Shown piece by piece: positions 38,701-46,885 of a DNA stretch of 56,761 nt. This DNA is from Candidatus Bathyarchaeota archaeon. GTDB taxonomy: Archaea; Thermoproteota; Bathyarchaeia; TCS64. The stretch spans positions 1 through 56,761 of the forward strand of contig JABIBQ010000013.1 in NCBI GenBank assembly GCA_018652685.1. The letters run 5' to 3'. The translations under genes and the position numbers were made by a program. Numbering within the stretch: position 1 is the first letter of the stretch; every line of letters begins with the position of its first letter. Under the pieces are notes generated by a model, which was not told where the DNA came from, made no database searches, and saw only the letters and a list, made by a program, of their open reading frames with translations.

Positions 38701-39534
38701 GGTGTTGAAGTGGCTACATACTCCTTGGCCTGACTCGTATAGGAAGTATTCAAGGGGGTCTGTTCCGGGTGGTGGTTCTGGGCAGCTGAGGTTGTACTCG
38801 TAATAGTTTTCGAGGTATTGTTCAAGTGCAATGATGGATTCGTAGTCTGTGGTGCTGTCCTGGGTTATTGCCTCGGCCAGGGCTTTGATATCTGATTCTA
38901 GGTAGTCAGGGATGTCCAGATACTGAGGGATTAGTTCGACGCTTGAGGCGTTCATCATTGCCTCGCTGAAATTATATAGAATGTACTCGATTTCGTATGA
39001 TTCTGGTACGTTTTGTACCTGGAATATCTGGGAGTCCTCGAAGAACCGGGCAGGGTCGCTCAGGTTAATGAGGAGAGGGTTTTGAGGGGTCGGCAGGTAC
39101 CCGCCCGTGTCTGTGAACGGTTTTATTGTTATAGTGTTTTGATCAAACTCGGTCCAGAGATCAATATCAAAGTCGAGAGACTCACCGTCGTATGACACGG
39201 AATTAGTGAGTGCGGTATCCCATATCCCGTTGAAATAGTCATCGTATGTTTGGAGTCTGAGGTATTCGGTGTTTGTTTTGCCAAGTATCTCTAGTAGTGG
39301 TTCTGGGTCGAGGTTGCCCAAGTCGATGTCGGGTAAATCTAGGCTGGTTTGATCAGGGTTTGTTGGGATATCAAAGTCGGGAAGATCTAGGGAGAGGTTG
39401 AAATCAGGTCTGGGTAGTTCGCTTAGGCTGGGCACTTCGTCGAGTGTTTGTATGCTATAATTGATTAGGAATACACCGAGTAGCGTACAGGCAAGGATCA
39501 GTATGGTCTGTCTTTGCCTGTTCATGTTTCTCAA
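35761..39534 (-). CDS. giant membrane protein with two tandem transglutaminase domains
   Basis: 1257 residues: N-terminal membrane helix (about 8-27); first transglutaminase core about 215-340 with Cys in GVCSHF (about 270), His in SHAFTEI and Asp in IFDATPG; second core about 520-640 with GICTDF (about 567), AHAYTE and LFDATPT; then four or more Ig-like/big domains (650-1020) including VVDENAIGVEGLDVLIYLKR; a second helix about 1030-1050; and a cytoplasmic C-terminal DUF4129-like helical part. Both triads look complete. It is probably an extracellular protease or crosslinking enzyme. The topology puts both catalytic domains and the beta domains outside. The adjacent genes with MoxR-DUF58 suggest a shared assembly. 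Confidence 0.85.
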   Translation of the reverse strand: MRNMNRQRQTILILACTLLGVFLINYSIQTLDEVPSLSELPRPDFNLSLDLPDFDIPTNPDQTSLDLPDIDLGNLDPEPLLEILGKTNTEYLRLQTYDDYFNGIWDTALTNSVSYDGESLDFDIDLWTEFDQNTITIKPFTDTGGYLPTPQNPLLINLSDPARFFEDSQIFQVQNVPESYEIEYILYNFSEAMMNASSVELIPQYLDIPDYLESDIKALAEAITQDSTTDYESIIALEQYLENYYEYNLSCPEPPPGTDPLEYFLYESGQGVCSHFNTALVMLSRSLGISARLVGGYYIDPLADQQLVYPIQSHAFTEIPFNDLGWLIFDATPGAQIQDMINEIPELNLTNIEDMFVNLNFTYPDARLNITQERLFSIYGKTGSQYLRDGTCEYYNGSWYQPVSLPIEYTGQMIEETHTEYETSTGYSYIIDPSSTITGYIPGPQNPTQLELDANVSYYPDFKLFLSEAPISTSYKISSIEYTLSQKTLETTTVQTTTPYLQIEETLKDQLQTLTTQITADKSSDYSKIDAIAEYLRTEYTYNLTAASAPEDMDQIIWFLLHEQGGICTDFASALTMMTRSINIPSRLVTGYLVNPDVEVQDVSPFQAHAYTEVLFDDLGWLLFDATPTTSPQINKTTGKTPTFTNITHQDATVTVGGEFTVTGTVVDENAIGVEGLDVLIYLKRDKDESGVLSGQGIVTNGQFNITCIFPTNLPNGEYMVDAHTIGDNTYMDSWSDPPLTAFSETNFIIKAPEKVISGRQYSVNATLVDNKTNQTITDALCIIAIGDGEYTLITDESGKITFYTVSDPGNVNITLSWEGIQYTYGAENSVTIRSIPLQIAIPPETVLVRGERSTIRGQVRAEDIPGSSESISMTLLGEHTVSVSNEYGEFYIERTLSNSTELGTAPLLFEVQSNHETLETYAIVKARTTLTMQTQDSGQVGTKTDITVSLSDDTRKPLGESPIEFSYSIQNQTFTETAVTDSDGKAVIKIPLPDKTGSINVKASYPGQGYMLSSSANKSITVIKNTKFPIIQLTAVVLLIGGLAGLFYYLNQRKSHKIEIEDIELVNQVQSDRLRIILPNIESDLPAVWGINESITIHGLMLNEEKTPSTGETLTLLLNETELTSAKTDSNGKITYTQTFVVKGIHRLKLLHEEEGLRTNLDIKIVEYRDEIIRLFNNRFQEARERFQSIQDNYTARELYLYLSNETPELSHEPLRELVFIFEEANYSLHEVNREQYTRFFKAMRTYKEAIDGKDG

Positions 39535-39692
39535 ACTCTGAGTTTGGAGTTGGTGGATAAAAGGGTTCTAGAAATGGGATTCATTTTCGAGGAGAGGTAT
39601 TTGTCTGATTCAGTTTTTCGCTGTGGTTGTCTGGGCCTTTATTCGGTTAGTACTGAGAGTAATCCGTTTGGTGGTAGCGCGGGCATAATTTC

Positions 39693-39700
39693 ATATAATA
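39693..39700 (+). promoter_or_regulatory. TATA-like box of the SAH hydrolase gene
   Basis: ATATAATA about 30 bases before the TTG start at 39729, the normal archaeal spacing for a leaderless message. No Shine-Dalgarno sequence is seen before that start. Confidence 0.5.
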
Positions 39701-39728
39701 GAGATGAGTTTTGATTCGGTGATCTATT

Positions 39729-40982
39729 TTGAGTTATAAGGTTAAGGATATTGGGTTAGCTGATCAAGGAGAGCTAAACATCAGCTGGGCAGAAGACCAC
39801 ATGCCAGTACTAGGTATAATCAAACAAAGATTCGAAAAAGAAAAACCGCTGAAAGGAGTAACAATCGCGGCGAGCCTACACTGCACAAAAGAAACAAGCG
39901 TACTCATCAAAGTACTGCAAGCAGGAGGAGCAACAGTAGCACTCGCAGGCAGCAACCCGTTAACCACCCAGGACGACGTCGTAGCCGCCTTGGCAAAGTC
40001 CGGTACAAACGTGTACGCGTGGAGAGGACAGACCAAGGAAGAGTACTATGAGTGTATCAACAGCGTCTTGGACTACAAACCAGACCTAACCATAGACGAC
40101 GGATGTGACCTAGTAAGCACAATACATAACGAGAGAAAGGAGCTTCTAAAGGGGCTTCGAGCGGGTAGTGAAGAGACTACTACAGGCGTCATCCGGCTAA
40201 GAGCCATGGAAGCAGATGGCGCCCTCAAGTGTCCGATGGTGGCTGTGAATGATACTCCAACCAAGAACATGTTCGATAATAGATACGGGTCAGGGCAGAG
40301 CACCATAGACGGCGTGATAAGAGCCACTGGAGGCATGTTACTTGCTGGTAAGAACTTTGTCATGAGCGGATACGGATGGTGTGGCCAGGGAATCGCAAGA
40401 AGAGCCTCAGGCATGGGCGCAAGAGTGATTGTCACTGAGGTAGACCCAGTCAAGGCGCTAGAGGCGGCGATGGAAGGTTACCGAGTGATGAACATGGAAG
40501 AAGCAGCCAAGATTGGTGATATATTCGTCACAAGCACCGGCTGCAAGCATGTTATCGATAAGCATCATCTTGAGGTTATGAAGAACGGGGCAGTTGTTGC
40601 GAACAGCGGCCACTTCAACGTAGAGATCAATATCCCAGCCCTCGAGGAAATATCTGATAAGAAGATCCGGGTACGACGTGATGTTGACGAATACCAAACA
40701 AAAGACGGCAGGAAACTATACTTGCTTTCAGAAGGTAGGTTAGTAAACCTGGCGGCGGCTGATGGGTCAGCGTGTGAAGTCATGGATATGAGTTTTGCGA
40801 ACCATGCATTGGTTGCTGAGTGGCTTGTGAAGAATGATCTTGAGACGAAGGTGTATGATGTGCCTGGTGAGATTGATCACATGATTGCTTCGTTGAAGCT
40901 TGAAGCCATGGGTTTCGGACTGGATAAACTGACTCCTGAACAGGATAAGTATCTGAATAGCTGGGACGAGGGCACAGTCTAA
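39729..40982 (+). CDS. ahcY: adenosylhomocysteinase (SAH hydrolase)
   Basis: 417 residues, normal archaeal length. It shows [16 protein letters not shown], the substrate stretch [25 protein letters not shown], the NAD-binding loop [21 protein letters not shown] (residues about 211-230), and the conserved end with [11 protein letters not shown]. It splits S-adenosylhomocysteine into homocysteine and adenosine after methylation reactions. Starts with TTG, no Shine-Dalgarno. The next gene, 31 bases on, is a PfkB kinase that could salvage the adenosine; that link is inference. Confidence 0.95.
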   Translation: MSYKVKDIGLADQGELNISWAEDHMPVLGIIKQRFEKEKPLKGVTIAASLHCTKETSVLIKVLQAGGATVALAGSNPLTTQDDVVAALAKSGTNVYAWRGQTKEEYYECINSVLDYKPDLTIDDGCDLVSTIHNERKELLKGLRAGSEETTTGVIRLRAMEADGALKCPMVAVNDTPTKNMFDNRYGSGQSTIDGVIRATGGMLLAGKNFVMSGYGWCGQGIARRASGMGARVIVTEVDPVKALEAAMEGYRVMNMEEAAKIGDIFVTSTGCKHVIDKHHLEVMKNGAVVANSGHFNVEINIPALEEISDKKIRVRRDVDEYQTKDGRKLYLLSEGRLVNLAAADGSACEVMDMSFANHALVAEWLVKNDLETKVYDVPGEIDHMIASLKLEAMGFGLDKLTPEQDKYLNSWDEGTV

Positions 40983-41013
40983 CCCCGATCATTCATTATT
41001 GGGAGTTTGAGAT

Positions 41014-41910
41014 TTGTTGATCGTTTGTACAGGAACTATAGGTGTGGATATCACTCACACCCCCACCAGCAAGGGTTATCGGACTCTAGGAGGGTCAGGA
41101 GTATATTTTGCTATTAGTGCGAGTCACTTTGGGCCTACTGGGCTTGTTAGTATTATGGGAACAGATTTGACACTGGCTCAGGAAGGTTTGCTTAGGACTC
41201 GGTTGGACTGCGAGGGGGTAGAACAAGCAGACGGACAAACGTTCCATTATGTATCCGAGCTTGATGAAACGCTTACCTTGCGGACTCCGGTGTTGACTGA
41301 GTTAAACACGTATGGGGATTGGACCCCTAAGGTTCCTGAGAGCTACAAAGGCATGAAACTCAACTTTATTGGTAACGTACATCCGGTTCATCAGTTAAGT
41401 ATTCTTGATCAGTTGGGTCATCCTGAGTTTACGGTTATTGACACGATTAAACTCTGGATGGATACGGCTATGACGGAGTTATTGGATGTTATCTCTAAAG
41501 TGAAAGGAGTCATAGTAAATGACATCGAGATAAGACGACTAGCTGGAGAGCCTAATCTGATCAAAGCGGCTCAAAGGTTACTTGAGATGGGTCCAGACTT
41601 TGTGGTTGTTAAACGGGGTGAGCATGGGGCTACTTTGTTCACGGAGGAGCTCATTTTTCCGTCTAATGCTTATCCGGTTGTGGATGTTGTTGATCCTACT
41701 GGGGCAGGTGATGCTTTTGCTGGGGGGTTCTTTGGACATCTTTCGAGAGTCGATGAGGTATCGGATCAAACAATGAAGGAAGCGGTACTGTATGGGAATG
41801 TTTTGGGGTCTTTTGCGATTGAAGGCTATGGAATTGAGAAGCTGGAAACGCTCACGTTGGAGATAATTGAAGAAAGATTCCAGAATTATATTGAATTAAC
41901 AACTATCTAA
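41014..41910 (+). CDS. PfkB family carbohydrate/nucleoside kinase
   Basis: 298 residues. The ribokinase/PfkB C-terminal signature is VDPTGAGDAFAGGFFGHL (anion hole and catalytic Asp), and the N-terminus has the G-G loop TLGGSGVYFAISASHFG. TTG start at 41014, with GGAG eight bases upstream, chosen over inner codons. Position just after ahcY suggests adenosine or a related nucleoside as substrate, but PfkB members also act on sugars; identity is not proven by residues visible here. Confidence 0.82.
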   Translation: MLIVCTGTIGVDITHTPTSKGYRTLGGSGVYFAISASHFGPTGLVSIMGTDLTLAQEGLLRTRLDCEGVEQADGQTFHYVSELDETLTLRTPVLTELNTYGDWTPKVPESYKGMKLNFIGNVHPVHQLSILDQLGHPEFTVIDTIKLWMDTAMTELLDVISKVKGVIVNDIEIRRLAGEPNLIKAAQRLLEMGPDFVVVKRGEHGATLFTEELIFPSNAYPVVDVVDPTGAGDAFAGGFFGHLSRVDEVSDQTMKEAVLYGNVLGSFAIEGYGIEKLETLTLEIIEERFQNYIELTTI

Positions 41911-41999
41911 TATGCGGGCATTCGCTGAGAATCATCCTTTATCCTTCTACACCCACTTTTTCATAACGTTTTTGTATCGAGATATTTCAACAGGTATCT

Positions 42000-42515
42000 A
42001 TGAACAAACAATTCAAAACATTATTACTAGTTATATTCACAATAGGGATTTTTTCAATTCCAGCTATCGCCCAAGTTGCACCAGAAGAGGCATATGCGAT
42101 TGTCACAAAGGTTGATGCGCCAACGACGGTTGCTCCTGGAGCTACCTTTGAGGTCATTGTCACGATCGAGGCTAATCTCCCGGACGAGACATACGTGGAG
42201 GTTGGCATATACGACCCCGAATCATACGAGACGATGATCGATTACCAGGACGAGATATCCGGGTACGATGAGGCCTCCTATTCGTTTGAGCTGGAGGCTT
42301 TGGACGTCTTGGGTGACTTTGTGATGAACGCGGATGTCTTCTTCGAAATCGATGGGGAGTTATTGTTCACGGAAGGAAGCGAGATAATCGTCACAGTTTC
42401 TGTTCAGGAGGATGGTGGCGGTTCAGGGATACCGGGGTATCCTCTTATTGCACTCGTCTTTGGTCTTGGTCTAACTGCATTGATGTTGCAGAACACAAAG
42501 AAAACAATTATCTAA
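42000..42515 (+). CDS. small secreted protein with sorting-like C-terminal tail
   Basis: 171 residues: signal peptide (about 5-25, ending near IPAIAQ), an Ig-like beta domain (about 27-130; FEVIVTIEANLPDETYVEVG), a Gly-rich hinge, and a tail GIPGYP at 143-148 followed by a hydrophobic helix and KKTII. This tail mirrors the GIPSFP + helix + KER tail of the DUF4091 protein. I infer a shared C-terminal anchoring or processing signal of the archaeosortase type. Function of the domain unknown. Confidence 0.72.
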   Translation: MNKQFKTLLLVIFTIGIFSIPAIAQVAPEEAYAIVTKVDAPTTVAPGATFEVIVTIEANLPDETYVEVGIYDPESYETMIDYQDEISGYDEASYSFELEALDVLGDFVMNADVFFEIDGELLFTEGSEIIVTVSVQEDGGGSGIPGYPLIALVFGLGLTALMLQNTKKTII

Positions 42516-42527
42516 CCCATTTTTCTC

Positions 42528-43451
42528 TCATTTCTGCGCGCGCTGATGAGGCGTTCTAATTTTAATATACAGGATTCCTCGGTCAGAGTGTTTCTCTAGA
42601 ATGCAATATTCTAGATTCTGTTTTTGTATTATTGTTTCAAGTTTATCTAGATTATTATGATACTCTAAAATTATTTCCTGAATATTTGTTTTCTTTAACT
42701 CAATATTATTTAATACATCAAATTCACAACCCTCACAATCCATCTTAAGAACCTCAATTTCAGGACTCAAGGTTACAGCGTCAATCCATGAGCCTTTACC
42801 CTCTTCTGAATAGGATGTCTTTGATGCCCCTGACCATTCCTCGACATTAGTTATGTAAACTTGCCCAGGTTTTGCTTGTACAGCAACATTATAGGGATAG
42901 ATCATGTGTTCAAGATTATTGAGTGCAATATTTTCAACCATTAAATCATATTGTTTCTTTTGAGGTTCATAGGAATACACCTTTTTAGCTCCTTTTTTCG
43001 CGAAATATATCGCGGTATCACCTAATGAAGCACCTACATCACCAACAATTTTCCCTTGTACGTTTAATTTAGCATATTCATTATCAAAGAATGTCTGAAA
43101 AATGTGGCTATAAGAGGACAAATCGTTAGGGTCGATCTTAAAAATGAAATCATCTTTAAAACTAACCTGGTTTTCCTCAAAACTACATCCGACATTGACA
43201 AGTTTCAGAATAAAATAATGAACGCTCACTTCATGCGGAACAGTTCTATATAAAATAAGTCTATACGAGTTTTTATATCTAATTTCGATACCGCTTTTCA
43301 TGTTAACAAAATATAATAAAACTTCAACCCAGTTTTCAACGTAATACATGTTGAATAAAAGAAAACGAAGATGATTGAAAACACGATATTTCAAGCCGAC
43401 GAACATATGTGGATATAATATAATAGACATAAAGGATTTTTTACGGATCAA
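42528..43451 (-). CDS. FkbM family SAM-dependent methyltransferase
   Basis: 307 residues. Motif I is VGDVGASLGDTAIYFA (about 130-145), followed by KKVYSYEPQKKQYDLMVENI, and motif with EVLKMDCEGCEFDVL near 235-250; these are standard for FkbM enzymes, which methylate hydroxyl groups of glycans or small metabolites. Its composition is strongly AT-rich and it opens the surface island at 42-56 kb, so a surface-sugar substrate is likely. It converges with the small secreted protein gene (12 bases), and its last codons run through a GCGCGCGC octamer. Confidence 0.85.
   Translation of the reverse strand: MIRKKSFMSIILYPHMFVGLKYRVFNHLRFLLFNMYYVENWVEVLLYFVNMKSGIEIRYKNSYRLILYRTVPHEVSVHYFILKLVNVGCSFEENQVSFKDDFIFKIDPNDLSSYSHIFQTFFDNEYAKLNVQGKIVGDVGASLGDTAIYFAKKGAKKVYSYEPQKKQYDLMVENIALNNLEHMIYPYNVAVQAKPGQVYITNVEEWSGASKTSYSEEGKGSWIDAVTLSPEIEVLKMDCEGCEFDVLNNIELKKTNIQEIILEYHNNLDKLETIIQKQNLEYCILEKHSDRGILYIKIRTPHQRAQK
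42536..42543. repeat. GCGCGCGC octamer, copy 3
   Basis: Exact octamer just before the stop of the FkbM gene (minus strand), where the Gln-Arg-Ala-Gln codons near the protein end contain it, twelve to twenty bases from the end of the convergent gene. Confidence 0.55.
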
Positions 43452-43516
43452 GAGCTATGTATCTAGCGCGTGTTGAGTTTCGTGCTCATTAAATACATGA
43501 AAAGTATCGTAGAAGC

Positions 43517-44635
43517 ATGGAAGCTCGTGTGTATAAAAGTGGGGAAGAAGAAGCCATTGTTGAGCTTCTTGATGTTGTCTTTAGAGGATGGCCCAAATAT
43601 GATTTAACGGGAGACGCAGTTGATTTTTGGTGTTGGAAATATCAAGACTCTCCAACTCCATCTATGGTTCTAGTAATCGAAGAAGAGGGAAAACTTGTTT
43701 CTTCTTATCATTCTTGGAGACAAAAAGTTTGGGTTCAGGGAAAAACATGGGTCTTTGAATCAGGAATGGATTTTACTGTTCATCCAGAATACAGACGAAG
43801 AGGATTATCATTAAAAATCTCACAATTGGCGCGAGAAATTGGACAAAAAGAAAAAATCCCGGTAAATAACACAGTAACGGAGCAACCAATTATCCTCCAC
43901 GGGCACAATAAGAACGAAGCTGTACATCTTTTCCCAAAAAAACTTGTAAATATGGCCAGGATCAACGATATAAGTGAACAATTACGTGTGATGCCCGTAA
44001 AGAATGGATGGATCATAAACATTGGATATCGAACACTGGACATATTGAATAGTGCAGTAAATATGTTTAAACCAAAACCAAATATTGGGAAAATAACAAC
44101 TCGTCTTGTAACTGCGTTTCCAGAGTCAATAAACGATTATTGGAACATAATAAAAATAGACCTCGATTATTCACTCGAAATCAGCCAAGAGTATCTAAAC
44201 TGGAGGTATTGTGACTCAAGAATAGGTGGATATCAAGTTCATGTTGCTGAAGAAAATGGTCAACCAGTTGGTTACGTTGTTACGCGAATCAATAAAAAAT
44301 ATCCGGAGTATCCTATTGGATACATTGTAGAACTCTCATATCTTCCAAATAGAACTGAAATCGGATACAAACTTCTGGAAACAGCGTTACCATACCTATG
44401 TGACGTAAATGTTGTGAATTTTTTAACAATAGAAAATCATCCCGATATAGAGTTACTAAAAATGTTCGGATACCATAACAGTCGAATAAACATTCACTCG
44501 TATTACGAGAACTATATTCCACCAGACCCACTTGAACCACTAAATAATAGTCATCCAAATAAGATACATCTCTCTTGGGGGGACTATGATATATTGCCAG
44601 TAAAAATGCCAAAAAAATCAGAAACAATTTCTTAA
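43517..44635 (+). CDS. GNAT-superfamily acetyltransferase-like protein (full-length)
   Basis: 372 residues. The acetyl-CoA-binding motif A is seen in FTVHPEYRRRGLSLKISQLA (about 90-110; R-x-x-G-x pattern) after the typical strands VYKSGEEEAIVELLDVV and VLVIEEEGKLVSSYHSW. The C-terminal half is a second GNAT-like fold. The tail HLSWGDYDILPV and the stretch NSRINIH recur in the truncated relative at 56.3-56.7 kb. A role in acylating a surface glycan or lipid is inference. AT-rich. Confidence 0.75.
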   Translation: MEARVYKSGEEEAIVELLDVVFRGWPKYDLTGDAVDFWCWKYQDSPTPSMVLVIEEEGKLVSSYHSWRQKVWVQGKTWVFESGMDFTVHPEYRRRGLSLKISQLAREIGQKEKIPVNNTVTEQPIILHGHNKNEAVHLFPKKLVNMARINDISEQLRVMPVKNGWIINIGYRTLDILNSAVNMFKPKPNIGKITTRLVTAFPESINDYWNIIKIDLDYSLEISQEYLNWRYCDSRIGGYQVHVAEENGQPVGYVVTRINKKYPEYPIGYIVELSYLPNRTEIGYKLLETALPYLCDVNVVNFLTIENHPDIELLKMFGYHNSRINIHSYYENYIPPDPLEPLNNSHPNKIHLSWGDYDILPVKMPKKSETIS

Positions 44636-44770
44636 CCTAGGCGCGGGCAACTTGTAGTATTCAAGTACGCTTGTTTCTTGATCATTCAACTAGTATGTTT
44701 AATACCATTTAGTCGAACGTGAGGGATTGCTTGTTATTGGTAACATATTGTAACTTACACAGTTGTAAAT

Positions 44771-44780
44771 ATATAATAAT
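44771..44780 (+). promoter_or_regulatory. TATA box of coiled-coil gene 1
   Basis: ATATAATAAT followed by TGAAATC. The same sequence stands at exactly the same distance (31 bases from its end to the ATG) before the paralogue at 51052, so the promoter was duplicated and kept. Supports ATG 44811 as start rather than the GTG at 44781. Confidence 0.55.
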
Positions 44781-44810
44781 GTGAAATCCAACGTTCTATT
44801 AGTGAACACT

Positions 44811-45341
44811 ATGATAAAAAACAAGAAGGCGCTGGGTTTTCTATTAATTTTTTCCCTAATGGCATCAGGTTATTTAATTGAATCAGCTCTAGGCGTAGGT
44901 ACACCAGGTTGGCTTCAAAGAATCTGGGATCGTATAAGCCAGATAACTATTGAAATGGGGATTCTTCAAAATCAAAATGAAGTTCTTGACCAACGGATAG
45001 CAGAACTCGAAGCTTCTGGAGGATCAGATGTACCAGATACTATGTTTTGGGAATTGACAATGCAGAGTCCTTCAGACCCTACATTTGTAAATATTGAGGT
45101 TGATCTTGAAGGATACAAAACGGTGCAAATATCTTATGGAGTGTATACAAGTGATTCTTGGTTTTTAGTACAATGGCTTTCTGACTCAGGGATGCCGATT
45201 GGTCCAAGTGTAGTAGCTGGGCACGATCTTTTCGAATCGGATGCTATATCGACTCCGGTTATGAGCAATACATTGAACATATATGTTGATAGAAACATTG
45301 ATTCCGAATTAGTCTCAGTTATGATTTACGCCACAAAATAA
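44811..45341 (+). CDS. secreted coiled-coil protein 1 with unique C-terminal domain
   Basis: About 176 residues from ATG 44811 (GTG 44781 would add ten). After a signal helix comes GTPGWLQRIWDRISQI and the coiled coil GILQNQNEVLDQRIAELEAS, then a beta-rich C-terminal domain of about 100 residues (MFWELTMQSPSD...VQWLSDSG). The N-terminal half is almost the same as in the protein at 51.1-51.7 kb, while the C-terminal domains are unrelated. The layout (short stalk, variable head) is that of a trimeric fibre or binding protein. Probably extracellular; function unknown. Confidence 0.72.
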   Translation: MIKNKKALGFLLIFSLMASGYLIESALGVGTPGWLQRIWDRISQITIEMGILQNQNEVLDQRIAELEASGGSDVPDTMFWELTMQSPSDPTFVNIEVDLEGYKTVQISYGVYTSDSWFLVQWLSDSGMPIGPSVVAGHDLFESDAISTPVMSNTLNIYVDRNIDSELVSVMIYATK

Positions 45342-45348
45342 CCACCTC

Positions 45349-45399
45349 ACTTCTTCCCTCTATTATCCAGTAGTTCTAGACGAGGGCTAGGGAGGAAGT
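45349..45399 (+). terminator. hairpin after coiled-coil gene 1
   Basis: ACTTCTTCCCT (45349-45359) pairs with AGGGAGGAAGT (45389-45399): eleven pairs, one of them G-U, starting eight bases after the stop codon. No T-run follows, so it may be an RNA-stabilising or processing element rather than a terminator. The rest of the spacer to 45628 shows only an AT box before the glycosyltransferase. Confidence 0.4.
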
Positions 45400-45628
45400 A
45401 CTTAGCGATGAGCTAGGTACCAAAGTCGGGTGCGTTTAATCCATTCTTATCTCATCACTTCATAATATCAACGGTGCTCAGCGTATATTCTCAAATGCCA
45501 CCAATTAAGGTGAGAAAATGTAGAGTTTATCCTTCTTTTGATTAGGTGTAAAACTGTAATCCTAGTATTCATCAGGGTCTAAGGTATGAAATAATAAAAT
45601 ATAGTCGCGCCCGATCATTTTAAAACGA

Positions 45629-46825
45629 ATGTCTCGAATTAAATTAGTCGCACCCAACTTGAGAATTTTACATATTAATGATACACTTGAGTCCAGAGGT
45701 GGTGCAGAAGCATACATGTTTAACCTAGGTTCAGTTCAAACAGAAGAGGGCCATAGTGTTGACTATTATGGAATCAGCATTGAAAGGTCACATGTTAAAA
45801 GATTGAGAATATTAACGAGAATATACAATCCATTTTCATTCTATGGAATAATAAACAAAATAAGGAAATTCAATCCAGATATTATTCATTGCCACATGAT
45901 TTCTATGGCAGTCTCTCCTTCAGTACTTCACGCAGCAAAATTAATGGGAATACCGATAGCTATGACTGTTCATGACTATCAGTATATTTGTCCAAACAGA
46001 TTTTTCATATACTCCGATAATCAACCATGCAAGCATGGTTTCAATCACAAATGTATTACAACAGATTGCTGGCCAAAAGATCAGGATGCAAGATACTTTA
46101 TATTAAATATATATCATGTATTAAAAACCATAGTTCATCGATGGGGAATAAAAAACACGGTTGATGTTTTTTTCGCTCCTTCAAAAAGTCTGGCGTATTG
46201 GTTAAAAAAGGATCTAAAAATTGAAGCAGTTTTAACTCCGTTATTTTCGGATTTAGAAGGAATTAATCCCTCTAATATAGAAAAAAACAATAAAATAGTG
46301 TATATGGGAAGGATGGACATCGAAAAAGGAATCGAATATCTTTTTGAAGCTATGAAAATAGTAGAGATAGAGGTTCCAGAAGTTCAGTTAATTATGATTG
46401 GAAAGGGAGAATTGCTCGAACATTACAAAAGTTTGGTTTCCGATATGGGATTGGGAGAAATTATCGATTTTAAAGGATTTATAAAGAGGGAAGAACTGAT
46501 TGAAACAGTAATGTCCGCAGAGATGGTGGTGATTCCATCGTTTGGGGCAGAGATGTTTGGTTTAGTAGGTTTAGAAGCTAGTTTATTACAAAGACCATTG
46601 GTTTTGAGTGATAATTTTGGTCTATCTGAGAGAGTCGATGAATTAAAAGTTGGATTATTATTTGAATCAGGTAATAGTGAAGATCTGGCAAAGAAGATAT
46701 TAGAACTTTTACAAAACTTTGAGTTGGTAAAAGAACTTTCGGAGAATACGAAAGATATAGCTGCACATTACTCAAAAAATAAACATTATGAATTGATACT
46801 TAGCGAATATAACAACATCATTTAG
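45629..46825 (+). CDS. GT4-family glycosyltransferase
   Basis: 398 residues with a GT-B fold: LHINDTLESRGGAEAYMFNL at the start (donor/acceptor loop), PIAMTVHDYQYICPN, and the C-terminal half with YMGRMDIEKGIEYLFEA (about 228-243) and the E-x7-E motif in PSFGAEMFGLVGLEAS (about 300-316). Retaining enzyme that probably adds a sugar from a nucleotide donor onto a lipid-linked or surface glycan. Very AT-rich. Its start is preceded by an AT box about 27 bases upstream and no Shine-Dalgarno, so it is likely leaderless. Confidence 0.9.
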   Translation: MSRIKLVAPNLRILHINDTLESRGGAEAYMFNLGSVQTEEGHSVDYYGISIERSHVKRLRILTRIYNPFSFYGIINKIRKFNPDIIHCHMISMAVSPSVLHAAKLMGIPIAMTVHDYQYICPNRFFIYSDNQPCKHGFNHKCITTDCWPKDQDARYFILNIYHVLKTIVHRWGIKNTVDVFFAPSKSLAYWLKKDLKIEAVLTPLFSDLEGINPSNIEKNNKIVYMGRMDIEKGIEYLFEAMKIVEIEVPEVQLIMIGKGELLEHYKSLVSDMGLGEIIDFKGFIKREELIETVMSAEMVVIPSFGAEMFGLVGLEASLLQRPLVLSDNFGLSERVDELKVGLLFESGNSEDLAKKILELLQNFELVKELSENTKDIAAHYSKNKHYELILSEYNNII

Positions 46826-46885
46826 GATTTTTTTTTAATACAAATAGTTTACGTGTGCGCATGTAAAGGTGAGAAATTGTTGAGT

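Noticed and set aside
39514-39714. 66-residue plus-strand frame before ahcY
   Set aside because: Lies over the start of the transglutaminase gene and the ahcY promoter; no recognisable domain.
44781-44810. GTG start ten codons upstream for coiled-coil protein 1
   Set aside because: It sits directly after the TATA box, so it is upstream of the probable transcription start; the paralogue supports the later ATG.
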